Positions 11,113-25,006 of a DNA stretch of 64,000 nucleotides are shown in pieces. Position numbers and translations under genes: made by a program. The notes beneath the pieces were generated by a model, which saw only the letters and a program-made list of their open reading frames with translations, searched no databases and was not told the origin of the DNA. Positions within the stretch are counted from its first letter, which is position 1. Every line of letters starts with the position of its first letter. Source of the stretch: Nyssa sinensis (taxonomy: Eukaryota; Streptophyta; Magnoliopsida; Cornales; Nyssaceae); NCBI GenBank assembly GCA_008638375.1, contig CM018033.1, positions 16,074,017-16,138,016 of the forward strand. Direction: 5' to 3'.

Positions 11113-13998
11113 TGTTGCCTAGATGTATACCCTAGAAGGGGGTGAATAGGATATTTCGTAAATATTGAATAGGATAAAATATTGACAAATTTTATAAACT
11201 TTAAATATGAATACAAATTAAGAATAAAGTATGTAAAAGAGTAGAGAAAGAGAGAACAAATATAACTGTTTTTTTAAGGTTTAGAAAAATTTCTACTCTT
11301 CGACTTAAATATCCTGACTTGAGTTTTTTCACTATCTTAATATCATTCGCAGGTAGAGGTCAAACCTTTACAAAAAGAGCTCTTAGCTCTTTGCCTAGCA
11401 AAATATCCCATTTTGCCTCACAAAGGAAACACCTACAAGCAAATCTCACCGAAAAGAGAAGTTATAAAATTGTTACTGTTGCCTAGATATTTACCCTAGA
11501 GGGGGGTGAATAGGGTATTTCACAAATATTGATTTCTTTTCATTTTTAAAAAATGAATGTTGTAAATACATAGTAAATAAATAAGAACAGAAAGAGAGAG
11601 AAAGCAAACACAGCAGTTATGAGGTTCGAAAAACTTTCTACGTTCTCGGCTCAAGTATCCCCACTTGAGTTTTTCCACTATAGTGACCTCCTTGTAGGTG
11701 GAGACCAAACCTTTACAAAGCGAAAACCGTAGCCTTTTATTTAAGCAAAATATACCCTTTTGTCTCACCAGGTAGCACCTACTCATAACTCTCACCGCAA
11801 TGAGATAATACAAAGATGTTTACCAAATAACACTATCTTCTAGAGTAGTTTTGGTGTAATAAGATGCTCACTCTCTAAAGATTGATCAGGTGTAAGCTTT
11901 GAGTATTTAAGATGAGTAGAACTTTTAGATCTAGATTTGGAAAATGGCAGATCTAAAGTCAATAGCAAAGATGTGATAATGTAAGCTTGTAAGAGATGGC
12001 TTAGAAAGCCCTAGAGAACTTTATTTATATCCCTTTAAAGTATATGACTGTTGCTTTTCAAAAAGAGTATTTTCCCCCTTTTTTATCTGTTCAAAATTTG
12101 AATTTGCGATTGCTAGATCGGCAGAATCAGTTGACTAATTAGGTCAACTGATTTTTTCAGAGGGTTTGAGGTTCATTTAGTTAAGAATAATCAATCGACT
12201 GGTTTTATTTGTACATTGTTTTTGCCTTTGAGAAGTGGTCGACTAATATAACTTTTAGGTCGACTGATTTAGACAGTATGCTTAGGCAATTCCTTAATTG
12301 GTCATTCAGTCGACTGGTTTTGTTTGTACACTTATTTTGCCTTTAAGGACAGTCGACTGAATCTTTTTGGAAGTTGACTAATTTGGATAGTGTACTTAGA
12401 AAATTTTATAAAACATTACTCAGTCGACTGATCTTTAGGATCAGTCGACTAATTTTACCAGTGTGACAAATAAGCTTTAAAAGTTAGTTAACTGGTTTCA
12501 AGAACTGGTCGAAGGGTTTAGATAGTAAGTATCTTCTAGCTTATTTCTTTCTAAGTGTACTTTTTCCAAAACCTTTTGATCTTTCAAAATTTTTAAGTTA
12601 AATATTTTGTTTTGAAAAAATCATATGGGTTAGTCCTTAGATGATCATTTTAAATAGTGAGAGCTTAAAACCAATGATCAATCCAACCTTATCATCACTC
12701 AGAATCCAAACCCAAACTAAGAAAAAATGAAAGTCTTCACTTGAATCATTGGGCTTGAGTGAGTCCCCCTTGCTTGAGTCATTATAAGAGCATTCATCTT
12801 GTTTTGATCTTTGCTTTGGAACATGCTCTTGAGTGGAATCTTTTAATTTGATGGATTTTTGTCATTTTCTTGGTCAACAATCTTCTTTGACCTAGATAAC
12901 CTATTTTCATTGTCACTTGGATAAATCATTAGTTCATTGGATAATGTGTTATGATCATCAAAATTACTGAGATGCCCTTGGTTGAAAACTTTTAGGGCTA
13001 ACAGTTACCAACAAATACTCTATTCAAGAGTTGATTGGTACAATGAATGCTCACTTAGTAAAGATTGATCAAGTATAAGCTCTGAACATTTAAGATGTGT
13101 AGAACTTTCAAATCTAAGTTTTGCAATAAATGAGATCTAAAGTCAAGATGAGAGATGTAGAAGTTAAAGCATGTAAGTTGATAACACTAAATATTGTAAT
13201 GAACCTTTATTTATATCCATTTGAAAGATATGCCGGTTAGATTCAAAATATAGTCATTCCTCCCTTATTGATATGTTCAAAATCTGCATTTTCAATTGCC
13301 AAATTGACATAATCAGTCGACTAGATTTATCAATTAATTAACTGTATGAAGATCTAGTTGACTATCAGCTCAACTGATTTGTCTAGAGAGTTAAGGTTTC
13401 TTTGTTCAAGAACACTCAGTGACTGCTTTGGACAGTATGCTCAAATTGTGTACAAAATTGTCACCCAGCCGACTGGTTCATGAAGTTAGTCGACTAATTC
13501 TTGGAACTAGTCGACTGATTTTGATAGTTTAAACTTATTTGCTATTTTTACCAATGTCTCTTTTTCAAAACATTTTGATCTTTCAAAACTTAAAGTATAT
13601 TAATGTAGGGTTTTGAAAAAATATTTTTATGATTGGCTCTAGTTGATCATTTAAATATTTAGAGCTTACGCTTATGATCAATCTAAACCTAATTCACTCA
13701 AAAATCCAAAATAAAGAAAAATAAAGTCTTCTCTTGACTTGTCTTGATTCCTTGGGCTTTGACTGTGTCTATTTACTTAGATGATCATGAGTGAATTCCA
13801 TGTACTTGGATTTTAGTTTTGAAGCTTGTACTTTAAGTGGATTCCTCTATTTAATAGACTTAACATTTCTTGCTCAACCATTCTCTTTGACATATTTGCA
13901 TTGTCACTAGATAAAGTATTAGTCCACATAGTTAATGCCTTATTAATTATCATCAAAATTATTGAAATGCCCTTGATTAAAAACCTTTAGGGCTAATA
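11113..13998 (-). mobile_element. Copia-like LTR X2, interrupted by X3
   Basis: This begins TGTTGCCTAGATGTATACCC and ends GGGCTAATA, a decayed form of the GGGCTAACA terminus in X1 and X3. Removing X3 plus its TSD leaves about 1.35 kb. Flanking pentamers ACTAA (11108-11112) and ATTAC (13999-14003) match at only three of five positions, so the TSD is decayed or an edge is off by a base or two. A TATA box lies on the minus strand at 13209-13215. Together with X3 it shows one LTR family inserting into itself in the same orientation. Confidence 0.75.
11477..13003 (-). mobile_element. Copia-like solo LTR X3 nested in X2
   Basis: This is a clean 1527-bp solo LTR, TGTTGCCTAGATATTTACCC...GGGCTAACA, with perfect TSDs GTTAC (11472-11476 and 13004-13008). 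It is the best uninterrupted reference for the X family: minus-strand TATA box at 12023-12029, GTCGAC-type palindrome array at about 12110-12500, and no coding sequence. Confidence 0.92.
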
Positions 13999-14214
13999 AT
14001 TACATACATAGCGAATTTCATAACTATAAAACACTTGAGATTCAGTTTGTTGGTTTCTTCAACATCATACTTTTGTTGGAATATAGTAATGCTATATAGA
14101 GACTAGTACGACCAAATTTGTGCAAGCAACTGTGGATTGAAGTTCACTGCAACAAGCTAGATTTTCACATGGAGAACCATCATACTTGAAGACATCAAAT
14201 GGCACAAGTTGTAA
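13999..14214. other. Short unassigned spacer between X2 and LTR B
   Basis: About 0.2 kb of AT-rich sequence without visible features, apart from the left TSD of LTR B (TGTAA, 14210-14214). Confidence 0.6.
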
Positions 14215-17098
14215 TATCACGCCCCGAATTTTCACGAACCCGAGGAATGAGTGAAAACAGTAAAGAAAAGGAAACAAAAGACAATCTAAATGGATTCAAT
14301 TAGATAGGCATTCAATTCTTCAACATATAAGCACATAAAGTACATTCGATAAACATATTGTTCATATCATTTGGGCTTAAGCCCTTACATCACAAAATAT
14401 GCTCCGAGGCCAAATATACATCTAAGTTCATTTCCCCTCGTGTCTTCAAGACTTCATCAAGTCTTATATACCAAGGGCATCATCTGTAATATGATATCCC
14501 ATGAATGGGTCAGCTCAATTGCTGGTATGATACAATGCTAATGCAAGGAACAAAATTAAGGCGTGGCATGTGTAAGTGTACTTTTATATCTACATGTCAT
14601 CCAATATCATCAATGTAGTACATGAACAATATGCGTGACGCACCTATGCAAACTCTATGCCACACCTATGTCTCACTTTACGGTCATTCCCCGCTAGCAT
14701 GAGTACCACCTGTATGTCTTACTTCACGGTCCGGCCCCGCTTGCATGAGTACAAATGGCCGATTTTGGGTTTTTCACCACAATATCTACACCCTCATAAT
14801 GCACAGCACCAAGTGCTCAACCCACACTATGTCTCAAGGAATCACACTATGCCAATATGCTTTGATTCCACCATGCCATAATGCAGCCTCAATGAAACAT
14901 TTTACCAATACATGTAGCATGCTTTAAACAATTCATTATACTTAGAACAATAATGGCATTTAAATCACACAATTCCTTCCACATGTATGCATGCTATTCA
15001 CAATCAATTTAAACACATGCTCAAGTCACATATTTCACAATCTCAACAATTCTCGAAGAATATAAATCACACATTATGCTATAACATGGAATATACATAT
15101 AGTCATGGTTCACGTTTGCCACTTAACCAAACTTCCAAGGAAATAACAAGGAACACATAAGCACGTAAGTAATCAAATAAACATATAAACCATTGAATCA
15201 TTATGGAAATCACTCCTACACGTAATTCTGTTTCTTACTTAGAAAAATATCATACCTGATGCGTTGGTCTCAACCCTAAGAAACCATGCTTGCGGTGCAG
15301 CTAAACTAACCAATGAGAATGCTATCCCTTTTACTGTCTCCAACCGGAAGGTCTAGACTGCCTTCTCCTTGCCCTTCGGTGTTCCTAAAATCATTGCGAC
15401 ACAACTCAGTCTATCTCTACTTGAATTATGCTATTCATTAAATTTTATGTTTTTATATCATAAGTTCCTATTTTACTAGAACAAACTCTACCATTGGGTC
15501 CGGAACGTTGAACAAAGTCAATTTAGGCTTTTGCGGAATTCAATTCAAGCATTTGTACTAAAAAGGGCAAAATGGTCATTTTACACTTTTACGGGTTCTT
15601 GCTTCTCGAGACCTCTTTTCATAAATCGGACTCTACCGTTGAGTTCAGAATATTCAAAATAACAAAATTTCACTATTCTTTCATTTTAATTGAGGTTCGT
15701 TTGATTACACTTTGACTTAGGGGCAATTTGGTCATTTTTAGTACTCCTACGGGTCTTTTATTTTTTGGGACCTCGCTTCGCAAAACGGACCTCACCGTTG
15801 GATTCAGAATGTCCGACACATAAAGAAAACACTAATGACTTGTTTAGTTTGGACTCCAGGTTATTTCGACATATTTAATTTAATTAATTTAATTATTTAT
15901 TTAAGTATAATATATATATATATATATATATTGGGGAATAAGTTTGCACGGGTGGTACCTGTCCAACTGGCCATACGCTCCTCACGCAACCCATAGGTCT
16001 CAGGTTCAACTCTCAGCCCCTGCGCACCCCCTTTTTATTTCATTTTAATCACTGTTTATATAATATATATATATATATATATTTTAATTCAGGATTTAAC
16101 AACAAGGGTATACGTGGCTCAGTGGTGGAAGGTGGAGGCTTGGGCTTTGGGCATCTCACGTTCGAACCCTTGGGGCTGCACCTCTTGTTATTATATTTTT
16201 TTTTCTTTTTTTTTTCCTTAACTCTTGGTCCCAAACGGTGGACAGCCCATTAAATCTGAATGGGATAGCCCAGCCCAGTTTCCAAAACAATTTTGATTTC
16301 ATAGCCTCATGACCAAACGGGCCAAACACATTTTTTTTTAAACCTAACTCCAAAACGACATTCTGGTCGTCTTCTCCGGTGACCTTGCCAGTGCTGGTCA
16401 CCGAAAAACTGTAGCCCCTCTGTTTTTTTTCATGTTTTTTAAGTCGGTTTTCATTGTTTTACATATTAGATTGATCCTAAGAACTTCAGGGTTTCATTTG
16501 GGGCTACTTCTAAACTTTAAACACCACCACTTTTGACACACCCACTGGGTTTCCGGCCATGCACCGGCCACTGAAAAATGGTCATAGAATAGTCATTCCT
16601 TGACCATTTTCCCTCATTCAAAGTGTTATGGAACCTTCAGAACAGTCTCTTTCATTTTTCATTCATAAAACCAAGCTTGGTTTCTGCTTTCCCATTCTAA
16701 CCATTTTGACAGCCATGACTCTTTCTCTAACCTGCAACTTAACCTTTTTAATTCATCTCTTCATTATTTTACTTGGTTCCTTTTGTATAAATTCCCAAAT
16801 TTTATACTCTACAAGGCCCTCAAACTATAACTAAATTATCATGCTTCAAAACAGGTTGTATACATAAAAAATTTTAGAGAGAGAAAATAAATGGGTTTGT
16901 GATTTTACCTCAACAATGGCACCTCCCTCTCCTTGCTTTGCCTTTAACTTTCTCCTAATGCATCCAGGGTCAGGTTAAGGCAGCCATGCAACCTTCTCCC
17001 CCTTCTTCTTTTTCTTCTTCTTCTTCTCCCTTCACTTTCTCTTTCTACCTCACTTTCTCTCTCTATTCGAACACACACAATGCAAGTCTGACTTGCAC

Positions 17099-20000
17099 TG
17101 TCACGACCCGAAACCCACCTTATGCGGATCTCGTGTCGCGGGGCCGACCTGAAGGCCGTCCTTACTTTTTCCATTCTTGTATCATAGTACTAATATGCAA
17201 TGTACTAAAAATTTTAAACAGTAAACAACGAAAGTCTTTATCAATTACAGTAATCCAGCGGAAGTCTTTTTAAATACATTAAACAGCGGAAGTCTATTAA
17301 ATACATGACATAGTTCTACATAATTCAAAATGAGAACTAAAACATAACCAGCACCCGGGGGTGGTGAATACATGGGAGAACTAACATAGACTGATACAGT
17401 ACTTCAAAATGTCCCCCTACGCTCCCAGACTCCTACTGGGGTCTCGCAGCGTCATCACCTGAAATGGGGGTAAGTGGGGTGGAATGAGCTATAAAGCTCA
17501 GCAAGTAAACCAGATCTCCGACACTGGTATCGATGATTATAAAGAACATGAATCCATGAATAAAAATATGATAGCCAATCATAAGAAAGGAGATGTTGTG
17601 ATAGCCAATGAGAACGGTTGCCATGATGGCCAATAAGTAGTAGGTCACAATATACAATCAGGAGAAATAAATAAGCAGTGATAAGGGTTTCTCAACAATA
17701 ACCTGTCACAATAAAAGTACTGCCACAATAAAACGATTACAATCAAACCAATGAACAACGTAAGATAATCCATAAGAAACAGTAATCCATAAGGTACAGT
17801 AACCATTCAACAATATATCCATAACAATAATCCAATGGAGATGCTTATAATCTGTAGTAGGGAATGGCAGCCCCTCTTCGTAATTCGAGGCCCGGCATAC
17901 CTCTCAGTTAAACTCACATCTTTTGCCACACGTCCGTTCACGGACTAGTTCGTCACAGAAGCATCGGATGGATATTGTGACTGAGCACAATTCCAGCATT
18001 TATAAACATAGCATGATCATTTGTGATTCCATAGGAGTATGAAAATGGAATATCATATATACAGTAAAGCATAACAGTAAGCCTTTCAAGGCACGGTTCA
18101 ATATGATAACAATAGCACAATAGTCAATCAATGTCCACAAGATAGAACAATATCACATTGTGGATAGCAATAACATGAAGTACTTTCAAGAGTACAAGTT
18201 TGGCAGTAATGAATAAACTTGGCTTTAAAAATACCACATGGAAGAGAAAGTGATCCACTTACCTCTATCGTGATTCTATCTCAAAAATCCGTGAGTATAC
18301 CTTTGCCTTTCGAGTTCCCTATATACCAGTGAACACGTTTCAGAATAAATGCTATTCATCAAATTTTATGCCTTTCTATCATAAGTATTTCAAATACTGT
18401 TTTAGACTTTACCATTGAGTCCGGAATGCCGAAGAAAGTCGGTTTAGGCTTTCGCGGAATTCCATTTGGACTTTTGTACTAAAAAGGGCAAAATAGTCAT
18501 TTTGCACTTTTACGGTATTTTATCCTTCGGGGTCTCATCTCGTAAAATGGACCCCACCATTGGACTTAAAATGTCCGAGATAATAGGTTTTGACTATTCA
18601 TTTGCCTTGTTTGGACTTCGTTTGACCCATTTTTGAATTAGGGGCATTATTGTAAAAATTAATATTTAATTAATTTTTATATTTGGGCAACAGTGAAATT
18701 TCTTAAAATATTTGGGGCCAGTTCATAAATTCCAAAAGCTACGGTCTGAACCAGTTGGTTCAAGACCAGAAACCCTAAACCGGTCCACTCTTCCCTTGAA
18801 CCAAACGGTTCAGTTCATTTGAAAAACCAGATTTCAATAACCCTGATTTCCTATCCTATCCTTGGTTTGGATAACCCCAAACCCAATTCCCAATTTACTA
18901 TCCATGCAACCAAACAAGCCCAAAACCCATTTAAATTAAAAAGCCAAACGACACAGTTTCGGCCCCATTTATTTCCGGTCGGGTACCGACCCGATCCGAA
19001 CCCGGATCCGGTCTAGACTTAACCCGATAACCCTCACGCTTTTCCGGTCGTCTTCCCCACGTCTCCGGTAGGGTTCCGGCAGTGCACAGTCACCTTCTCC
19101 AGCGACGGTCACCGGTTTTCGGTGGTTTTTCCCCCCATTTCGAATGCCATTCTTTTCCATTTTTTATGTAGGTTATATTTCTACCTTTAGATTTCAGTTT
19201 AACCTTTTAGTTCTTCACGAAATAGGGGTTTAACATTTCCGGCCGAATCTCCGGCCAAGTGATATTTTTCATTTTTACACTCGATCCTCGACTGTTTTGT
19301 CCCTCTTTTCAATCTATTCAATTTCTGCACTTCATGGGATCATTCCCATGCATTTTAAACTAAGTTTTTAGCATACAATCCGTGTAACACAGATTATCCA
19401 TGAAACCTGCTACTCGGTTTTTCTCCTTGGTTTCTAAACCATTTAACCTAATTCTTTTTGCATTTAAAAGCTAATATCATGCTTATTAAGACCCTAACTC
19501 TAAATCAAACATTCATGCTTAGAATCTTAAAAACAGAAACAATATCACTTACTTGTTTTTGCTTGTTTGCTCACGGTTGTTATGCCCTTGGACCCCTTTT
19601 GCTTCTGTTCTGAATCCCTGATGATACTCTTCTCACTCTAAGCCCCTTAGTTTCCTTCAGTTGTTTCTATTCCTCTCAATTCACAAGACCCGTATACATA
19701 TATATAAACACCACCGACTCTTTCTCTCTCTACCTTATTACTCTCTCTCTCTCTCTTGCAGTCATCCTTGACTGCAGAGAACCACCCCCTTCACCTGTAG
19801 CCATCCACGTACCCTCCAATATACATATATATACATTATATTACATATACACACACACCATCACCAAGTCGGTTGGTGTGGTTTCCCAAACACACACACA
19901 CACAGAGTGATGCACACACACACACACACAGTGATGCACACACACACTGATATTTGTTTGGAAGCTTCCCTTCCTTTTTCTCTTTATCTTAAATTATATA

Positions 20001-20343
20001 CATAATACATTTACATTATACACATATATACATATAAAATACATAGTTTTATACATGTCATTATAATCATATATATACGTATAACGGTATTTTTAGTCAC
20101 GTACACATACACTAATATTCTGTGAACTATGCATGTGTACGTACGTATGCATGCATGGGTTGCATGCATGCACGCTTTTCGAGGTAAGGTTCTGAGTTGC
20201 TCGGGTGTTACCCGACACTGGCCATATCACTGATACTATTCTGTACATACAATAAAATAATTTAGAGCTCTAAATAGCCCATATTATACTATTCAATCAA
20301 CTTGTCTCGGTATACGTGTCGTATCCCGGGTCGGGATATCACA
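17099..20343 (-). mobile_element. Gypsy-like solo LTR C nested in LTR B
   Basis: The insertion reads TGTCACGACCCGAAACCC...CGGGATATCACA with perfect TSDs TGCAC (17094-17098 and 20344-20348), 3245 bp. On the minus strand it starts TGTGATATCCCGACC and ends ...GGGTCGTGACA, matching the termini of L, K and J. GGACTC-palindrome modules are at about 18410-18570. The 5' side (19700-20160) is rich in CT, CA and TA repeats. No protein domain is visible. Confidence 0.9.
19890..19945. repeat. (CA)n microsatellite
   Basis: Interrupted ca runs separated by agtgatgcac spacers in the promoter-side half of LTR C. Confidence 0.85.
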
Positions 20344-20404
20344 TGCACAGCCCCTCCCTACACTGTCTTATACACTCAGTGCACTCATTTTCTCCTTTTT
20401 GATC

Positions 20405-20451
20405 TTCCACACACACACACAATGTACGCAACACATACTCATTGTGTTGAC

Positions 20452-20492
<41 letters not shown>

Positions 20493-20700
20493 TATACACA
20501 TGTATTGTACACTGTACACTCATTTACACACACAATCACCACACCCCTATTCTGATTTGCATTAATTGGGGTTATGTGTGTTTTAGGCCATATATATATA
20601 TATACATATTATATTTCACACACACACATACCAACCGACACACACACACACACTTTGTGCACACATGTAAATATATATATATATATATATACACATTTAA
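20405..20700. repeat. Compound (CA)n/(TA)n microsatellite region
   Basis: Several alternating runs of ca and ta (for example 20452-20492, 20590-20605 and 20670-20692) in the part of LTR B that resumes after C. Overlapping open frames of low-complexity protein here are not genes. Confidence 0.9.
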
Positions 20701-20857
20701 TTTTTTTTTTTTTTACATTATCATAAGCTTATATATATTTATACACATACACATTATAATATATACTTCCACACACACATACTAAATTACACATGGTTAT
20801 ACATTTACACCCATTCACATATATACATGTATATTTATTCATATTTATATTAATTTG

Positions 20858-20860
<3 letters not shown>

Positions 20861-20891
<31 letters not shown>
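20861..20891. repeat. (TA)n microsatellite
   Basis: About fifteen uninterrupted ta units near the 5' end of LTR B. Confidence 0.9.
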
Positions 20892-20895
<4 letters not shown>

Positions 20896-21006
20896 TATTT
20901 TTCATAGTTTAATTTAATTGAAAGCAATGAAAAATTAAAGAAATTCAAATAGTGCTCTTTTTTTTAAAAAAAAATTTATTCCCATTTTTCAAGTCTTTAC
21001 ATGTAA

Positions 21007-21367
21007 CAATAAGTTAATTGGAGTACTGTAATTTTTCATATTATATATTAGATAAGGCTATAAATATCTCAAGTCGAGTCTTTGGCTTGCTAAAATAAAT
21101 AAGCTTCTAATTGTGATCAAGCTTTGCTTGTTTATTTCTCGAGCCAATCTCAAATGAGCCTCTAATTGAGCCAAGCTCGAGTAACCTGATATTTTATATA
21201 GTATTAGAATACTTAATGGCATACCGAGTTGAGCTCAATTAATTAACAAGCTTCAAAATACGTTCAAGCTTGGACTGTGTATCTTGCAAGTCAAGCTCGA
21301 ATGAGTCTCTAATCAAACCTATCACGAGCCGAGCTCAAATAGCTTGATTCATTTTATAGTCCTAATA

Positions 21368-21369
<2 letters not shown>
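21007..21369. other. Repeat-derived DNA with dispersed agctcga words
   Basis: No gene is seen. The segment 21050-21360 has many copies of the words caagctcga, gagccaagctc and gagctcaa in both orientations, a pattern known from degenerate plant repeats. I cannot place it in a family. Confidence 0.4.
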
Positions 21370-21401
<32 letters not shown>

Positions 21402-21447
21402 ATATATATATACATATATATATATAAAGAGAGAGAGAGAGAGAGAG
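21370..21447. repeat. (TC)n-(TA)n-(GA)n near-perfect inverted repeat
   Basis: A TC tract (21370-21398), a self-complementary TA centre (about 21401-21426) and a GA tract (21428-21447) together form a roughly 78-base sequence that can fold on itself almost completely. Just downstream, the word tcaagatattgaagcttatt occurs twice (about 21490 and 21532) as a direct duplication. Confidence 0.85.
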
Positions 21448-24421
21448 CGGAGGCTTACATAGAATCATGATACACATCTAGAGTATGTTCAAGATATTGA
21501 AGCTTATTAGAGTATCTCCAAAAGGCTCTTCAAGATATTGAAGCTTATTAGAATATTATATATATAACTTTGTTTCATTTTGTTTACTTTCCACTACTTT
21601 TATTTTTTACCAAAACTAAAATTTGAGTGTTCAAAATTCTCCTCTAATGTTATTTAATTCACTGATTCTTATCTAATATTGTGTTTGTAAAAAATGATTG
21701 ATTTATATAAATAGAAGAATTAGGAATAAAAATTATTCAAAAAATTTGGATGATGGTTAAAAATTATGAAATAATGAAGTTGATGAGAAGAATGAGAGTG
21801 GTAAAAAAACACAATAACATATGTAAAAGATTAAATAAAATAACCACTCCTATTAAGAAAAATGAGTAGAGAAAGTGATAATATTTTAATATTTTTTTTA
21901 CTGTTGTCGAATGATTGTTGGATTGTGAAAGTAGACGAGTGAAACTCAAGAAGCAAAAATTGATTCACTGGATGCCACTACTGTTGGAGCTGGGTCTGTC
22001 ACACCCCGAATTCCACGAACTCGAGGCGTGAGCGGAAACGAAATAAGAAAAGAAAATAAAAGACAATTTAATAGATTCAACTTAACTTACATTCATTCCC
22101 TTCAACATATGTACAGGTGAGGCACATTCAATAAATATATTCCACATGTCATTTTGTGCTTAAGCCCTTACATCACAAAATATGTCCCAAGGGCCAAGTA
22201 CACTTCCAAGTTCTTTTCCCCTCCTTCCTTCAAGACTTCATCAAGTCTTAATTCCCAGAAGCATCATCTGTAATATGATATCTCACGAATGGGTCAGCGC
22301 AACTGCTGGTATGACATAAAACAAATGCAAGGAACAAAATTAAGGCGTGGCATGTGCAAGTGTACATTTATATCTACATGTCTCCCAAATCATCAATGCA
22401 GTATATGAACAATATGCGTGACACACCCATGCAAACTCCATGCCACACCCATGTCTCGTTTATGGATTCACTTCCGATGGATCCTAAGTACTAATGTCCA
22501 GTTCATGGATCGCATCCGTTAGATACTAGGCACCAATGCAATGGCCAATTTTGAGTTTTTCACCACAGGATTTACACCCTCATAATGCATAGCACCACGT
22601 GTTCAGCCCACACTATGCTTTGAAGAATCACACCATGCCAACATGCCTTGATTCCACCATGCAATAATGCAGTCTCATTGAAGCATTTTATCCACACATG
22701 AAGCATACTTTAAACAATGCATTATACAATAACATTCGAATCACAAAAATTCATTCCTCATGTGTGTATGTTATACACATTCCATTTAAACACATGCTTA
22801 AGTTACCTATTCACAATCTTAACAATTCTTGAAGAATATAAATCACATATTATGCCAACACATGGAACATACATATAATCATGGTTCACATTTATCGCTT
22901 AACCAAAATTCCAAGGAAACAACAAGGAACACATAAGCACATAAACAATCGAACAAGCATACGAATCATTAAATCAACATGGAAATCACTCCTAAACTTA
23001 ATTTTATTTCTTACTTAGTAAAATATCATACTTGGATGGGTTTGTCTCAACCCTAAGGAGTCGTGTCCGCTACACAATCAAACCAACCGGTGATAATGCA
23101 GTCTTCTCATTGTATCTGTCTAGAAGGTCAACCCATCTTCTCCTTTCCTTTTGGTGTTCCTAAGATTCACAAAGTGTGTCTCAGTCTATCATCACATGAA
23201 TTTATGTTATTCATCAAATTTTACGTCTCTTTATTATTGGTATCTCTTTACTAGAATAAACTCTACTATTGAATCCAGAACATCAAACAAAGTCGATTTA
23301 GGTTCCTGTAGAATTCAATTCGGATATCTGTGCTAAAAATGGCAAAACAGTCATTTTACACTTTTACGGGTTCTTATTTCTCGAGACCTCTTTTCGTAAA
23401 TCGGACTTCACGGTTGAGTCCAAAATGCTCAAAATAATAAAAATTCACTATTTTTTTATTTTAGTCAGAGTCCGTTGGACTATTTTTCGATTTAGGGGCA
23501 TTTTGGTAATTTCTCCTTTAAATAATTATTTGATTAATTATTATTTTATTCACTTGGGCCAAATCAAATTAACCATAATTTCTGGGCATAATTACAATTT
23601 CACAGAGTTCTATTTTAAATTCAAATTAGCTAAACAATGATTAAATTTAACCTTGGTCTGGTTGTAGTCAATATTCCACTAGCACTGAAATCGTCATTTG
23701 GCAACTGCTCCTGGTTCGGCAAGTTTCCCTTCAAGAGCTTATCAGATAATTTACGATGAGAACCTCGGTTCCCTCCAAGTTTCCTGGCTGAGACATCTTT
23801 AGTAAATTTCACTCCTAGGCCCTATTATTTTGCCCTAGCGATTTCTCCTCTCTATATCCCTAAACAACCGCATTAGACCTTCTTCTTAGCCATGACACAA
23901 AACCCCAAAGACTTTGCTAATGCCACTTATCTTTCTTGAGACCAACCTGAAACTTGCAATCCCCTATTCTCCTTTAAAACAGAAGCCTGTTCCTGCCTTT
24001 TAAGCAGTGTGATGACTGCTAGAGGACTGCACCTGATCTGTTCGTCTCCCTCATGGTCCAGACCCTCCACCATAGTTTCATTGTGGATACTGCCACCATC
24101 TAGCCCTCCCCTGACCTTCAGATCATTCTTTATAACAAGCCACAAAGGAAACCTCTCTCTTAATTCACCAACTTCCATTTCATGGATCACACCCCTGTTT
24201 AAATTACACTGAGCCATCCCCAGTATTGCCCCCCCTTCAGTTTCAACTTCATCACGACAACTGCATCTCTTCCAAAACAGTCCCTGCTGCACTCACGACA
24301 CCACTAACTAAACTCAGCTCATCCAGTTAATTCTGCGGCTGGTGCGGTTGCTGTTTCATCTTCATAAACAAACATACACACACACACACATATATATATT
24401 CACCCCTGTTGCATCAGGTTT

Positions 24422-25006
24422 TGTCACGCCCTGGATTCCCACGAACCCGGGGAGCGACTGAACGAAACAAAAGACAGGAAAAGAAGTGACAATTCGATAA
24501 ATTTAATTGAAATCTCCATCATCATTCCTCAAGTTTCTCCTAACAATTTAAGTAAAGATTCGACATTCAATATAACTCAAAATCATGTTTAAAAATGACC
24601 CTTAAAATAGCCTTAAAGTATCTCCAAAAAAACTTCCCTAAAATGATGTCTCAAATGACCCCAAAGATAGTCTAAGATATAATCCATAAATGGGTCAAGA
24701 AATCTCACCTAAAGTGGTCCAAGTAAATGGCCAAACATGGCCTTGATTTATGCCTAAAAAGTGTCCCATAAATTGCCCTAACTTGGCTTTATATAATGGC
24801 CTAAAATGGTCTAAAATGAACTCAAAAGTTTGGGTCAAACTTATGATTTAATGGCCTCCAAATACCCTTGGAAGATAGGTCATAACATGGCCAAAACAAT
24901 GGCTGCCCATAAGTTGGACAGCAGGTGGCAGCATGCAAGGCAGCAATGGGCGCGCGCATGGGCAGCAGCAGGCGCACGGCGGGGGGCACAGGGCACGCGG
25001 CGTGCA
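24422..25006 (-). mobile_element. F/G-type LTR end sequence E inside LTR D
   Basis: This begins TGTCACGCCCTGGATTCCCA and matches the ends of LTRs F and G for about 0.58 kb, including the tggcc-word repeats (24590-24900) and a GC-rich island (24930-25005). It ends gcgtgca. The pentamer GGTTT flanks it on both sides (24417-24421 and 25007-25011), suggesting a 585-bp insertion. An alternative is that E is the end of a longer reverse LTR running to ...CAGGGTATTACA at 37157 (with element A inside); in that case the flanks GGTTT and ACTAG do not match. Confidence 0.5.

Larger units (their letters stand above)
14215..21001 (-). mobile_element. Gypsy-like solo LTR B, interrupted by LTR C
   Basis: The left edge is TATCACGCCCCGAATTTTCA, a decayed form of the TGTCACGCCCC terminus. 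The right edge is ...CAAGTCTTTACA, the complement of the TGTAAAGACCC-type start seen in element A. TSDs are perfect TGTAA (14210-14214 and 21002-21006). Without C it is about 3.54 kb. Minus orientation follows from shared blocks with A: the ...cacaatatctacaccctcataatgc block (about 14780), the aaatatcatacc block (about 15246) and GGACTC-palindrome modules (about 15480-15810). The promoter-side half (15900-17098 and 20349-21001) is CT/CA/TA-rich and not alignable by eye with sister LTRs. Confidence 0.88.

Noticed and set aside
20399..20785. 128-residue frame rich in Ile, Tyr, Thr and His
   Set aside because: It translates (CA)n and (TA)n microsatellites.
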